A model generated the notes under the pieces. The model did not search any database. It saw only the letters and a list, made by a program, of their open reading frames with translations, and had not been told where the DNA came from. Below, one piece after another: positions 48,706 through 60,256 of a DNA stretch of 64,000 bases. The stretch lies in assembly GCA_025331565.1 (NCBI GenBank), contig JAFREQ010000158.1, forward strand, positions 442,501-506,500, written 5' to 3'. The translations under genes and the position numbers were made by a program. The stretch is from Holacanthus passer (Eukaryota; Chordata; Actinopteri; Pomacanthidae). Every line of letters begins with the position of its first letter. The stretch's first letter is position 1.

Positions 48706-51700
48706 CGATCAGGAGCGACTGGGGTTCAGTATCCTTCAACACGCAGACCAGAGCAGCCGGGGATCGAACCACCGACCCTCTGACGCGGGGACGACTCCGT
48801 CCATCTCCTACAGAAACAGCACAGTTCACTCAAACAGATTTTTTTTATAGTTCTGATTGTTTTCATTGAACCATAAAGACGCTTCAAGTCATCACTTACA
48901 AACATTAAATATTAAATGCTGATGTGATCAACCACCAATCTGAGTTTGTGAAATTATTCTCAGTATTGAGGACAAATGTGTGTTTCATGATCTACAAACA
49001 CAAACAAGATTCATATTGACAATTTGTGAGTAATTTATGATGATCATGAATCCAAGGTGAATGAATGTCTGTGTTTTACACACAGGTCTGACTTCCTGCA
49101 CAGCCTCCAAATATATCTGTGATTTTATACAAAGACGGTTGAATGTTTGTTCACAGATCGGCTGACCTCAATCCACAAATACATGTCTTTCTGAACACCA
49201 CAAATGACTCAAGAATCATTGAACACATTTGTAAATGTTGTTTCATGTGTAGATCTTGGAACTGACATTCGTTTCACTCTGACATGAAGCTGCTGCATCT
49301 CTGTTCTTGTTCTCAGCGTTGCTTTAAGTGTGAAACACCATAAAGCAACGTCTCTTACCGTCCGTCTTACCGTACTGCTGCTTGTCTGGTAAGAAGTCAC
49401 ACAAAGAGGACAAATGAACTCAGCAGTAAATGTTCCCATGTTACATCAGCAAAAATGAGACGTGCTGTAAAACATCAAGTGTTCGGCTTCACTGACCTGT
49501 TTTGACGAATCCACCTAAAAGGTCAGAAAATACAAAGAAGAAGTCAAATTTTACTCAGAATGAAATGTTTCTTCACTTATGCAAAGCAAAAATCATGAGA
49601 AGACATGAAAGCAACTATGTCTGAGTGCAGACGGAGACATAAAGAAGGAGAAAGACAGATGGACATACGGTCGGCAGGACAGACAAGGAAACGTGAGAGC
49701 AGCTTACCGACTTCCTGAAGCAACACGGCTGAAGAGAAGAAACAGACGAGAGAGAATCAGAGACGAACTGAAGCAACAACAAAACAGATGAAAACACGCA
49801 GGAAGGTGAAGAAAGAGCAACAAGTTGATAAATTATTCATTTTATTTCTTTTAAATTGATGTATTTATTCATGTTAAAAACTGCCGGTCCTGATCCAGTT
49901 AACCCAGAATGAACCTGTAAGTGAGCAGGTTTGGATTCAAGGACGTGTTTCTGCACCAGACTTCAATCATCATCCGTCAGAACAGGAGCCTGAACTTCAC
50001 AGCAAGAAAAAACATGTTGGACTGAGAGACAACATTCGACTGTTTGTTCAAACCTGGAAACACTTTTTCTCCTGTTCATGTCAAAGACGAAGCAAATTCA
50101 AAGCAAAACTGTGTGAGATGAAAACAGACACAAGCAGGTTAAACACGAGAGGATACGTGTCCTCACCTGTCCTCGCCTGTCCTCACCTGTCCTAAAATGT
50201 GCCTCTTTCTGTCACAACTAGTCATAGCCTGTCCCCTCCAAACTGTCCAAACTGTCCAAACATGTCCAGATCAGACCTTTCCTAACATGTCTCAACCAGT
50301 GCCACCCTGTCCTAACCTGTCCCAACATCTTCAAACATATCGAGACAGTCCCAACCCGTCCAAACAAGTCCTAAGATAAGATAAGATAAGATAAACCTTT
50401 ATTCGTCCCACAGTGGGGAAATTTGCAAAGTGTAGTCTGTCCTAAATTGCCCCAATCTGTCCAGATCTGTATCCTAATGTGTCCAACAATGACTCAGCTA
50501 CTTGCCCCATCCTGCCCAAACCACCATGTCCAGACCTGTCTGTCCCACCATGACTGAACCAGCTGAAAGTATCCCATCGGGTCCTAACCAGTCCCAATAT
50601 GTCCTAATCCTTTCTAACCTTTCCAAACCAGTTCTGACCCATCTACGCCTCAACTAACTAGCCCCAGTCTGTCCCAACCGGACCACACCTGTTCTAAACC
50701 TGCCCTACATCAGTTCTAACCTGTCTCCACCTTAACCAACTACTCCAGACCCAACTGCAGTAAACACTTCTTACCAGTGTCAGTTTCTCTTCACTGGTTA
50801 ATTGTCATAGTTAACCGTCCAAACCAGTGCCAAACCAATCCTGACTCCAAAACCCCTCCAACAACAGCTCTGACCAATCGGAGGTCAGCTGATGGCATTT
50901 GTGAAGGAGGAGGCAGCACAGCGACAGCGACAGGAGGAAACTGAACAAAAGCAGGAAAAGAGAGCCTCAAAGTAAATAAAGGAAAGGTCAAAGGTCATCA
51001 GAGAGGTCAAGACCTGTCCATCTCCTCCTGTTCCAATATGGCTCCTTCAGCTCTATGTAGAACTTGGCCTGCTTATCGTACTCCTCATGGTCAATTATTC
51101 TAACAGCTATTTTCTTCCTGCAGACAAAGAGTACAGACAACAACAGTGGGAGGGAGGTCAGAGGTCAGAGGTCAGGGGCCACGCGTTAGTTCACCAACAC
51201 ACATTCAAACACACTCATCTGACAGGACAGTCACTGCGAGGAGGAAACGACCTCATGTGACCTGCAGGGGGCAGCGATCGACTCTCTGAAGTTAAAGTCA
51301 CAATGAAAGAAACAGAAATCTGTGTCACCTCCTCAGCTCAGGCTTTACATCATCAGATTCATCCAAATCAGGGATTTCATTCCTGAGGTTTTGATTATAG
51401 AGTTGTACTGTAGGTGGAGCTGTTTTGGGAAGTAAATGTGTGATTCAACTGTAAATATTCCCACATGACTTGGTTTAACATTTCACCACATACAGTTCTC
51501 TCACTCTTCAAGTCTGGATGGACGTGAAATATCTGGATCTTTGATTTAAGACAGCCAATGCTGCAAGAAGCCTGTGGACAGAAGAACTGAAGTCAACTAC
51601 AAATCCCAAAGTGCATTTCAGGAACAAGCATCCAATCACAGAGCTTCAAATGATGCTATAAAAGTGAAAAAGCTTCATTGTGACTTTAGCTGTCAGAGTC

Positions 51701-52801
51701 TGAATGTGCACAGCAGAGGATGATGTTTTTCACTGTGAGGTCTCAGGTGAGTTTGGGCGAACAGAGGTTAAAGGTCGTTAGTGAGGGGGCGGGGCTGCAT
51801 GACAGGAAGTCGACACCCCCACCTTTCCTCTCACTCATCTCCAGCAGACGAGGCTCGCCGAGCTCCAGGAAGAAGTTCTTGTTTTTCTCATATTCTTCAT
51901 CATCAATTATATTGATCTGAATGGTTTTGCTGAAACAGAAGTAAAGAGAAAGGTTGCAGAAGGAGAAATGTGCCGACGTGTGAGGTGAGACACAGGAAAC
52001 AAGGTGAGTGAAAGGTGGATGATGTCAGAGACTGTGGTGGAGAAACAGCCACAAAACATTCAGAGGAGCGTTTCCTGATCAAAAAGCTCCATGTGATCAG
52101 CAGAAGCTTCATGAGATCTGAAAATGAAACAATGGCATGAAAACATTTTCTGTAAAACTGAAAATATTCCTTACGCAACATTTTGCTTTATCTTGCGCGT
52201 CACATCTACCTCGATATTATTACTCATAGGATTAGTGGATTTTGGGAACTTGTTTGTTGCGCTGTGTGTTGGTTTCTGTCATGTAACCGTGTTGCATGTG
52301 ATGTGTTGTTTCAACTGTAGCTGCTACAACAAAAGAGTTTCCCAGTTTGGGACAAATAAAGTACATCCATCTATCCACCTATCTATCCATCCATCTATCC
52401 ATCCATCTATCCATCCATCTATCCATCTATCCATCCATCTATCCATCCATCTATCCACCTATCTATCCATCCATCTATCCATCCATCTATCCATCCATCT
52501 ATCCACCTATCTATCCATCCATCTATCCATCCATCTATCCATCTATCCATCCATCTATCCATCCATCTATCCATCCATCTATCCATCCATCTATCCATCC
52601 ATCTATCCATCCATCTATCCATCCATCTATCCATCCATCTATCCATCTAAAACACCAACAACTCGTCCAGTGACACAATGAAGCTTCAGGATCTGATCCA
52701 GCATCAGTTCAGAGACTGAGACTGATCAGATCCTGAACATGTTGGACCTGAGACTCAAACTGTTCACACTGTCTGTCTCTCTCTGTCTCTGTCTCTCTCT
52801 C

Positions 52802-52837
<36 letters not shown>

Positions 52838-52848
52838 CCCTCTCCCTG

Positions 52849-52913
<65 letters not shown>

Positions 52914-52944
52914 GTCTCTGTCTCTGTCTCTGTCTCTCTCTCTG

Positions 52945-53014
<70 letters not shown>

Positions 53015-53087
53015 TCTGTCTCTCTCTCTCTCAGTTTGTTCTGCCTCCGAGTGCTGCAGGCGAGAGCAGCCCTGATTGGACAGATCC

Positions 53088-53140
<53 letters not shown>

Positions 53141-56100
53141 CAGCAGTGTGGAAAATCGCCTTCATCCATGTCCATGTTTATTTAATGTGAGCAGATTGAT
53201 GGTTGGAGGTTTTGTCTCTGTGAGTTCAGGACACAACATGTTCTCATGTAACAGTTTTGATCCTGGTCCAGATTTTTGACAGGTTGTGGTCACAGGACGT
53301 TTCAGAGAAAACCACAACTAGGAACCATCGCGATATCAACGGAGCTTCAGATGATGAGGCCGACACAGAGTCTTGATTTAATGTTAATATAACTGATGAG
53401 CTTCATGAGCTGTAAACACAGTCGGTCTGACGACTCTCACGATCTCAGCTTTCTGTGGACGGACAGAGGCAGAGACAGCGGAGACGCTGAGACGTGGCGG
53501 CCGGCCAGCGGCGACCTCCCCTGAGCTCGACTGTGACAGGAAGCGGCTGCAGTCGTCTGTCGGCTTTATGGGCTGAACCCTGGACGAAGAGCAGGATCCT
53601 GCTGCTCAACACAAGCTGCCCTAATAAGGCCGAGAGCCGCCTGGTGTTTATCTGCCCGACACAGCGGGAGGAGAGCGGGACACGACGAGACATCTGAGAC
53701 ATCTGAGACATCTGAGACCTTGAGATACAGAGACACTCCAAGCAGGTAGAGCAGTTGTCCACCAGTCGGAAGGTTGGTGGTTCGATCCCTTGATCCACCT
53801 CCTGATACTGAACCGCAAACTGCCCCCGATGGCTCTTCCATCAGTATGAGAATGTACATTGCTTTGGATAAAAGCCTCTGCTCTCTGAGACACAGAGACA
53901 CCGAGACATCTGACACAGAGACACAGAGACATCAGAGACACAGAGACATCTGAGACACTGAGACACAGAGACACGGAGACATCAGAGACACAGAGACACC
54001 GAGACATCTGAGACACAGAGACATCAGAGACACAGAGACATCACAGACACAGAGACACAGAGACATCAGAGACACAGAGACACGGAGACACGGAGACATC
54101 AGAGACACAGAGACATCTGAGACACGGAGACACGGAGACACCGAGACATCTGAGACACAGAGACATCTGAGACACAGAGACATCAGAGACACAGAGACAC
54201 GGAGACATCAGAGACACAGAGACATCTGAGACACAGAGACACCGAGACATCAGAGACACAGAGACACAGAGACATCAGAGACACAGAGACACAGAGACAC
54301 GGAGACACGGAGACATCAGAGACACAGAGACACAGAGACACCGAGACATCAGAGACACAGAGACACAGAGACATCAGAGACACAGAGACACAGAGACACG
54401 GAGACACGGAGACATCAGAGACACAGAGACACAGAGACACAGAGACATCAGAGACACAGAGCAGGAGACTGACCCACAGTGAACATACAGTTCCTCTCCT
54501 GTCAAACATCGAGTCTGTCTCCGCCTGCTCTCCCTCCTGTTCGATACCTGAGACCTGAACCAGTTTCGTCTCGGTTCTGAACCAGATCCCGGCCTCGAGT
54601 TCCTCGTGGAGCTGGATGATGATCTGCTGACGTTTCGACGTTAGCAGAACGTTAGTGTTCAGCTGTTTCTGCAACGTTCGTTTCTCCGTGGAGCCACGAA
54701 ACAGACGAACTGTAGTTCCAGTTATCAGACGTCAGAAATATGACAATAAATAATCATTAAAATGTGAAAAAAACTTTAACCTCCAAAAAGATCTTCATTT
54801 ACCTTCACTTGACAAATAAAATGTAAATGTGTAAAATTCCTCACTGTGGGACGAATAAAGGTAAATCTTATCTTATCTTGAAATAAATCAACTGAAACTC
54901 ATTTTACTCTCATGAATCTGTTTCAGTGTTGTTGGGGAATCGATAAATGATTCAATGTTAAGCAAAAAGGGAAATGAACAGCGCTCGTTAAAGAACAAAA
55001 GAGAAAAATAAATGTAATAATTATTTCAAAATAAAATGACCCTGCTGCTTCGAGTGGAGCTCAGCTGCGACCTGATCGGACTCAAACGTCAACACATCAA
55101 ACACGAGCAGCTGAGTTAAAATGTGGATGAAATAAAGATTTTGATCTGAGCAGCAGGACGAAGGTCTGACAGGAGCTGAGCAAAGAAACATCCTGGAATC
55201 TGGCTCAGAAACAAACTCGCTCAAACTTTCAGTCAAAAAACTGCTTCTACGAGTTGAACTGCTCGACTCTGAAGCTCCTCTCAGACGTCGACATGTTTCA
55301 TACTTGAAGCTGATCATTTATCAAAAGATGAAGTGACTATAAGTTTTACTGAGTTTATGTGAATTCAACTTAAAATTGCTTGTTTAAATCTTCTTCAGAA
55401 TTCGACTTGTTCTGGCTTGAAGTGAGTTAAATGAATAAAATGCTGAGAGTTCACTCAGTTTATTACGTTTTTGCAGAAAGACAATGAGCAGATTTCCCAG
55501 CATGCATTGTCTCAGAGAAGGAGGCTTAATAACAGAAACGTGTCTGTTCAACACGACAGCAGCACAAACTGAACTTTACAGCCTTCGTGGAGGAGGATTG
55601 ACTGTTGGATCAGACTCAGTTTCAGAGAGTTCGGAGGTGAAGGTGAGGAGCTGCCTCCTGCTTCAGCACAGTCTCAGTCAGTTTTCGTCCGATACAACGA
55701 CTTTGTGGTACTTAAAGATACTAATACTGAATCGTGGGTATCGTGAGTGACGCTCAGCAGCTGATGAATCTGTATCAGACTGAAAACTGTCTCGGTCTAT
55801 ATAAGGTTCTCGTTCTGTGTGAATGTGAAGCCGCGTCCTCATTAATAAACGGAAACGAAGAACGAGCGTGGCACCTTTTCCATTTCAAGACGCCGTCCTC
55901 GTCCTCCAGCCACCGGCCCTGTTTATGTTCTGGAAATAAATGTCATCACATTCCTGCCGCCCGCAGACATGGAAAGAGTTTGCCTGCAGCCGCTATGTGA
56001 GGCATGTAAACCTGAAGCTTGCGGTCACATGACCGTGTGGAGGCGGAGCTTCTCTTTAAATCAAAACTGTCACAAACTGTTTGATGGTCAAATCACTGTG

Positions 56101-58482
56101 TGTGGAAACAATTGTTGGCATCAAACATCCGATCAGATCTTTTGCACTTGTTCTTTGATCCGATAGATCTAGAGTCCAAAGATTTAGACTTTTGGGCAGA
56201 GTTCTTGTTCGGCAGCTTGTGTTCAGACAACGAGAGAGACGAGTTTTACAGAAACAGAAACAGTCAGATTCAGTTTGAGTCTCTGTACCAAAACTCAGGT
56301 AAGACACCTGAACAAATGTATTTATGTGCATTTTGCTGTCCAGAGAGCAGCATCATGTCAAATACATGAGTAGTTTGTTAAGTTTATGTTTCCTAAATGC
56401 AAAATGTTCTTTTAGTTTGCGTTTGTAAAGTTTCTGTTCAGAATATGAGGATTTTTGTTCTGGTGAGTTTCACAATGTTCTGTCAGTCTGTCAGAGATGA
56501 GACCAAAGCAGAGCGAGACAGTTCAGCAGCAGACAGATGATGAGACACACAGACAGACAGACAGATGATCAGACAGACAAACCAAAATGCTTTGCAGTTC
56601 ATCACTTTCAGCCACTTCAGTATTTTCATTTTCCTGACTCAATATTTCATCCTCATTCAGCACCAGCAATTTGTGAGAAGATTTTTACTTACAAGATTTC
56701 ATCGTTCTCAAACTCCAGGACTCCATGTGTGTCCTCAAAGTCCTCGCCGCCTCCTTTAGCCGTCCCCTCCTTGGTTTTGTATGGCACCACCACAACCCCA
56801 CGAGCCCCCGAGGTCCGGATCACCTTCACCTCCATCACCCCGATGCTCTCGCTCACGGTCACCACCGGCTCCTCAAATGTAAAGATCCCCGCGTGGTCGT
56901 CGTCAAAGATGGTGACGGTGGCCGTGCACGGCAGTCCTAACCCTGCGAGGGCGTCCACGTGATTTGTGTCATACTCGTCTGATGCGGTTCCCTCTGATAT
57001 GACCTTCACATTACTGAGGTGAACCAGGAAATGCTCGTCTTCCTCAAAGATATCATCATCAATAATATCAATGCGGATTTCCTTTTCAGTCTCGCCCGGT
57101 TTGAACACAATAGTTCCTTCGGTGAACTGGTAGTCTGAGCCGGCGTTTGCCGTGCCGTCCTCAGTCCGGTAATTCACCGAGACTGTGCTCGTTAGATCTC
57201 CACCACAGCGCACCACGTTCAGCGCTACACTGCCACAGTTCTCCAGACACTGGTAGGTTCCAGGGTCGAAAAAGACCTTGGAGGAAAAATCGTTCACGGA
57301 AACCTCGGAGCAGATATCGTGCTGGGTGGCTCTCTTGGCTTGGTCGGCAGCGTGCTTCTTCAGGATGTTGCCCGCTCCTGTCATGATCCTGGTCGCCTGA
57401 CAGCGGTAGAAAGCCCGACTCTTCTGTTGCTGGGTTAAAACTTGGTAATTGGCGAGCTCCATCAACTGCTCCATCTCCTTCTCTGGATGTTTCAGTTTCA
57501 GTTCCTTCAGGATCCTGGCCACCTCTCTGCGGGCCTCCTCCTCGTCCAGCTCCTTAAAGTCAAATCCCATCTCCTCTCCATGGGAGTTGAGCATTTTCCC
57601 ATCCATTTCAATGTCAACCTTTGAGGGAAGCTCTGGTTCTCCCTCTGTTTCGATGATCATTCCTTTCTGCTTCCCGGCTCTGTATCGTTTGTACATGTAT
57701 TTGTAGAAAAGAAGTCTGCGATCAGCCACGTAAGCGAATCCAACACAAATGGGGAAAAAGAAGAGTGTGAGCAGCCCCTCCCAAATATCCACAACACCTG
57801 GAGAAATGACAGCCAGGATCAGGTAAAGCCAGATGTACGCAAAGACACTCCAGGTGGCCGTGACGAAGAAGACCCTGAGGTGCTTCACCTTCCTGGTCTC
57901 TCCTTCAGGAATGACAGATACACAAAGGCCAATGATAACAAACATGTTGAAGGCGGCACTTCCTACGATGGTGTTGGGGCCCAACTCGCCGGCGTCAAAG
58001 TTGTGACCACAAACCTCCACGACTGACAAGAGGATTTCTGGGGCGGAGGAACCCAGCGCCATCAGGGTCAGGTTGGACACCGTCTCGTTCCAGATGCGCA
58101 CCGTCGTGGTGATCTTCTCACCGTTGGGTTTCTTGATGGTGATCTGTCTCTCCTGGGAGGTGATGACCTCGATGGAGGCCATGAAGCGGTCGGCAATGAT
58201 GGAGACACCCAGGAACATGTACACCAACCCCACAAAGTAAATGGTGGCCCTGGCGAGGCGGTCAGTGAAGGCTGGGTTTTCTGGCTTCCATACCGGCAGG
58301 ATCACGCCTTCGATGCACTCGGTGTTCCCTCCACATGTGGTGCGGTTGCTGAGGGAGCTGTTGGACTTGAGGGTCAGAGTCGAGCCTCCTGCTGCAGAAT
58401 ACGGAAGCTCACATGCGAAGACGGTCAACAAGAAAAGCAGCTGATAGGTGGAGAACAGCGACGAGGTCTCGGCTCGGCTCAT
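45371..58482 (-). CDS. slc8a1: Sodium/calcium exchanger NCX1-type (slc8a1 paralogue)
   Basis: Constitutive exons (minus strand): 58482-56693, 47217-47090, 46966-46867, 46784-46512 and 45747-45371; alternative exons lie between 51.9 and 47.8 kb. With exon A and all cassettes, the frame is 965 residues. The protein exchanges three Na+ for one Ca2+ across the plasma membrane. Seen: a signal peptide (about 1-30), the alpha-1 repeat with ALGSSAPE at 142-149, an amphipathic XIP-like stretch at about 254-274 (RRLLFYKYMYKRYRAGKQ), Calx-beta domains with acidic Ca2+ sites (DDDIFEEDEHF near 475-485), the alpha-2 repeat (GLKDSVTAVVFVALGTSVPD) and the terminal EAYCHIKGF. The acidic DDDDDECGEEKLPSCFDYVMHF loop and 2p linkage favour slc8a1 over slc8a2/3/4. 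The a/b copy is not resolved. A 5' UTR acceptor lies at 58506. Confidence 0.93.
46288..46440. repeat. DNA-transposon-end-like repeat in slc8a1 intron
   Basis: Contains CAGTGTAGGGTGGTATGCAA, AGGTTTGGCCACCTCAG and later AAAAGGCATGAAGTTCAAAA, which resemble the terminal part of a widespread fish DNA transposon. Only one end is recognisable. Confidence 0.4.
47220..47721. repeat. 500 bp GA/CT tract abutting an slc8a1 acceptor
   Basis: GAGACAGAGAGAGA units on the plus strand, so CU-rich in the slc8a1 transcript. It runs into the acceptor CTCTCTCAG at 47218. It fills about 500 of the 605 nt of that intron. The frames through it are artefacts. Confidence 0.97.
47823..47891 (-). CDS. slc8a1: slc8a1 cassette exon (69 nt, exon D type)
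   Basis: Flanked by TGTTCAG and a GTACGT donor, phase 1 in and out. Encodes GRDVYRKVQGREHPAPSAVL and then NIT. This matches the conserved NCX1 cassette with VFRKVHAREHP. Its length is a multiple of 3, so skipping it keeps the frame. Confidence 0.88.
48641..48705. repeat. CT then CA dinucleotide repeat
   Basis: About 10 TC units followed by about 21 CA units, immediately left of the SINE fragment at 48711-48800. Confidence 0.95.
48711..48800 (-). mobile_element. tRNA-derived SINE fragment, minus strand
   Basis: On the minus strand it contains GGTTCGATCCCCGGCTGCTC followed by GTTGAAGGATACTGAACCCC. This is the B box and start of the body of a common fish tRNA-derived SINE. It is truncated. Confidence 0.65.
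49359..49385 (-). CDS. slc8a1: slc8a1 microexon with two donors (15 or 27 nt)
   Basis: The acceptor CCAG ends at 49386. Donors lie at TACG|GTAAGAC (exon 49371-49385, 15 nt) and GACG|GTAAGAG (exon 49359-49385, 27 nt). Both leave phase 1, encoding DKQQY or DKQQYGKTD before the next glycine. It aligns with the GKYLFGQ part of human NCX1. Confidence 0.7.
49497..49514 (-). CDS. slc8a1: slc8a1 microexon (18 nt)
   Basis: CTTTTAG acceptor, 18 nt, GTCAGT donor, phase 1 in and out. With its neighbour it encodes GGFVKT, matching GGFTIT in human NCX1. Confidence 0.78.
49708..49728 (-). CDS. slc8a1: slc8a1 microexon (21 nt, exon C type)
   Basis: CTCTTCAG acceptor, 21 nt, GTAAGC donor, phase 1 in and out. 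Encodes AVLLQEV before a shared glycine, matching ALLLNELG in human NCX1. Confidence 0.8.
50155..50760. repeat. Degenerate CCTGTCCTAACC-type repeat with inserted LINE-type tail
   Basis: Loosely periodic CCTGTCC, ACTGTCCAAAC and CCAACCAGTCC words in an slc8a1 intron, interrupted at 50371-50432 by TAAGATAAGATAAG, then CCTTTATTCGTCCCACAGTG. This is a minus-strand copy of the LINE-type 3' tail. The satellite resumes on the other side. Confidence 0.65.
51014..51117 (-). CDS. slc8a1: slc8a1 mutually exclusive exon B
   Basis: 104 nt, TCTGCAG acceptor, ACAG|GTCTTG donor. Enters in phase 2 after ATC-TT and leaves in phase 1. Encodes LKKIAVRIIDHEEYDKQAKF and YIELKEPYW, the exon-B counterpart of the Calx-beta 2 strand (human KIITIRIFDREEYEKE and LEEPKW). 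The key acidic residues IDHEEYDK are retained. Confidence 0.88.
51823..51929 (-). CDS. slc8a1: slc8a1 mutually exclusive exon A
   Basis: 107 nt, GTTTCAG acceptor, AAAG|GTGGGG donor. Same entry phase (2) and exit phase (1) as exon B, which lies 0.7 kb downstream in the transcript. Encodes FKTIQINIIDDEEYEKNKNF and FLELGEPRLLEMSERK, very close to human NCX1 exon A. Confidence 0.92.
52280..52650 (+). repeat. LINE-type 3' end leading into an ATCC/ATCT array
   Basis: GTAGCTGCTACAACAAAAGA, then TTTCCCAGTTTGGGACAAAT and AAAGTACATCC. It continues without a break into about 290 bp of ATCCATCCATCT. The array appears to have grown from the retroposon's tail. Confidence 0.8.
52768..53033. repeat. CT tract in slc8a1 intron
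   Basis: About 265 bp of TCTCTGTC and TC units. The frames through it are artefacts. Confidence 0.96.
53092..53139. repeat. TG dinucleotide repeat
   Basis: About 23 uninterrupted GT units, 60 bp to the right of the CT tract. Confidence 0.95.
53686..54463. repeat. GAGACACAGAGACATC minisatellite
   Basis: Units of 6 to 12 bp built from GAGACATCTGAGACA, GACACAGA and GACACGGA, about 780 bp in total. It is split by a SINE fragment at about 53741-53885. Confidence 0.94.
53741..53885 (+). mobile_element. tRNA-derived SINE fragment inside the minisatellite
   Basis: A-box-like GGTAGAGCAGTTGTCCACC, B box GGTGGTTCGATCCC, a body with ATACTGAACCGCAAACTGCC and the end CTTTGGATAAAAGCC. GAGACA units flank both sides. 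Confidence 0.75.
54838..54882 (+). repeat. LINE-type 3' tail, plus strand
   Basis: TTCCTCACTGTGGGACGAAT, AAAGGTAAATC and TTATC repeats; the same end as at 14370. Confidence 0.75.
54883..56692. other. slc8a1 intron without recognised features
   Basis: The intron after the large exon. It contains ordinary AT-rich sequence and an AGACAGACAGAC run at about 56551-56578, with no exon I can support. Confidence 0.5.
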
Positions 58483-60256
58483 GTCGATACTCGAGCTCCC
58501 TTAAACCTGCAAGACACAGAAGGAGACTTTAGTACTTTTGGCGTCTGTTCATGTTTGGAACTGGGCTTCAATGGACGACGTGAACATGCAAACAGCTGAA
58601 GCTGCTTCTCCTCCTCTTTCAGATCACAGAGCAAAAACCGAGTCCAACTGTAAATGTTTCTGTGATTTTATCAAAACTGGTTTCTACAACCTGTAACAAT
58701 CTTTCTCAAAACCTAAACAGTAATTTTACTACTGAAAACACAAAAGTAGGTTTGTAGTATCCTTTAAATCATGAATCAAGTACAATATAAATAAGTACGA
58801 TAAAGATAAAAGTTTAAATCTAACTGAGCCTCTTCAGTGTTTCCTGTTCATCATTGGAAACTGAATCATTTCTGGCTTCAGACTGTTGATCTGTGAATCG
58901 TCTGTTGTAACAGATACTTCATCTGAGAAGAAAATCTATTTGCAGTCATGCAGCAGTAATACTCTGACATTACTATACTGTACAATATGCTGCCATACTA
59001 CAATATTCTGATGTACCGTGTTACAGTATTCAACCTCAGTCACTCAGTGTTACACATCAGACCATATAAAGCACCACATGCTGCATCAGTAGATCAGAAA
59101 CCCACCGTAGCTAAAGAAGAAAAAACTAAAGGTCGTTTTTATCACAATCTCCACAAAAACATGAGCAGAGTTTCATCCTGGAGGCAGAAACACGAAGAAC
59201 GTCGTTAATGAAGCGTCCAGTTCACAACAGAAGCTTCTTTCACATGACGAGAAGCAGAAACAGCCGACTGATAATAACACTGTCACCACTGAAGCTGCTC
59301 TGCTGCCTCCTCCTCCTCCTTCATCTCCTCCTCCTCCTCCTCGTCCTCCTCCTCCTCCTCCTCCTCCTTCCTCCTCCTCCTCCTCCTCCTCGTCCTCCTC
59401 CCCTCCTCCTTCATCTCCTCCTCCTCCTCCTCCCCCCTCCTCCTCCTCCTCCTCCTCCCTCTCCTCCTCCTTCATCTCCTCCTCCTTCATCTCCTCCTCC
59501 TCCTCCTCCCTCTCCTCCCTCTCCTCCTCCTCCCTCTCCTCCTTCATCTCCTCCTCCTCCTCCATCTCCTCCTCCTCCTACAATCTCTGTCACACGTAAC
59601 ATTAGCATTAAAAAAGAGTGTTGGCATTAAAATAATTATAATATCAACATGGACGTGATGAAAAATGTCACCGACCCGATTGTTGACTGCACTTGTCTGT
59701 AAAACACTAACACTCGCCCACCTGCTCGCCCACCTGCTCACCAACCTGCTCACCAACCTGCTCACCAACCTTCTCGCCCGCCTGCCTTGCCCCGTCTCTC
59801 CTACATCACTGTTACTTTTCTACAACATTACTGTTACGAACATCCTGCGCCTCCATAAAACCTCTAATTCACCACAGCTTTCATGCATCAACACAAAACA
59901 TACGACCGTTGCTGCGTCGCTGTGAGATTATAACATGATCATAACATGAACGCAACCTGAACTCCATCAGTGCAAAACACGAACACAAACACATCATCTC
60001 TATTATCACATGACATAAAAATAAGAACTGAATTCATCTGAACTATTTGGACTTTACTGCAACTGTACAGCAACAAGAACATTATGACGTTCAGATAACG
60101 GCTTAACAACATTATTACAACATTGCTGCAGCAGTTCGCCGTCACATCCTTACGGCCACAGGTCACAGGTCGTCTCCGCGGCTCAACGAAAACCCGCTCC
60201 AGGTGAATAAACTCAGTGAATAAACCCGTTTGTCCCTCGTCTGAGCCCGTACTCAC
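58483..60256 (-). other. slc8a1 5' UTR intron with CTC repeats
   Basis: Acceptor CTTGCAG|GTTTAAGG at 58506 starts the 5' UTR part of the first coding exon. 59296-59579 is a CTC trinucleotide tract and 59706-59772 a CACCTGCTCACCAACCTGCT tandem array. The donor GCAG|GTGAGT at 60257 closes a likely first exon. Frames of proline, serine or leucine runs here are artefacts. Confidence 0.55.

Noticed and set aside
52124..52681. 185-residue plus-strand frame
   Set aside because: Mostly His-Pro-Ser-Ile repeats from the ATCC array joined to retroposon tail sequence.
59173..59630. Proline- and glutamate-rich frames
   Set aside because: Translation of the CTC trinucleotide tract on both strands.
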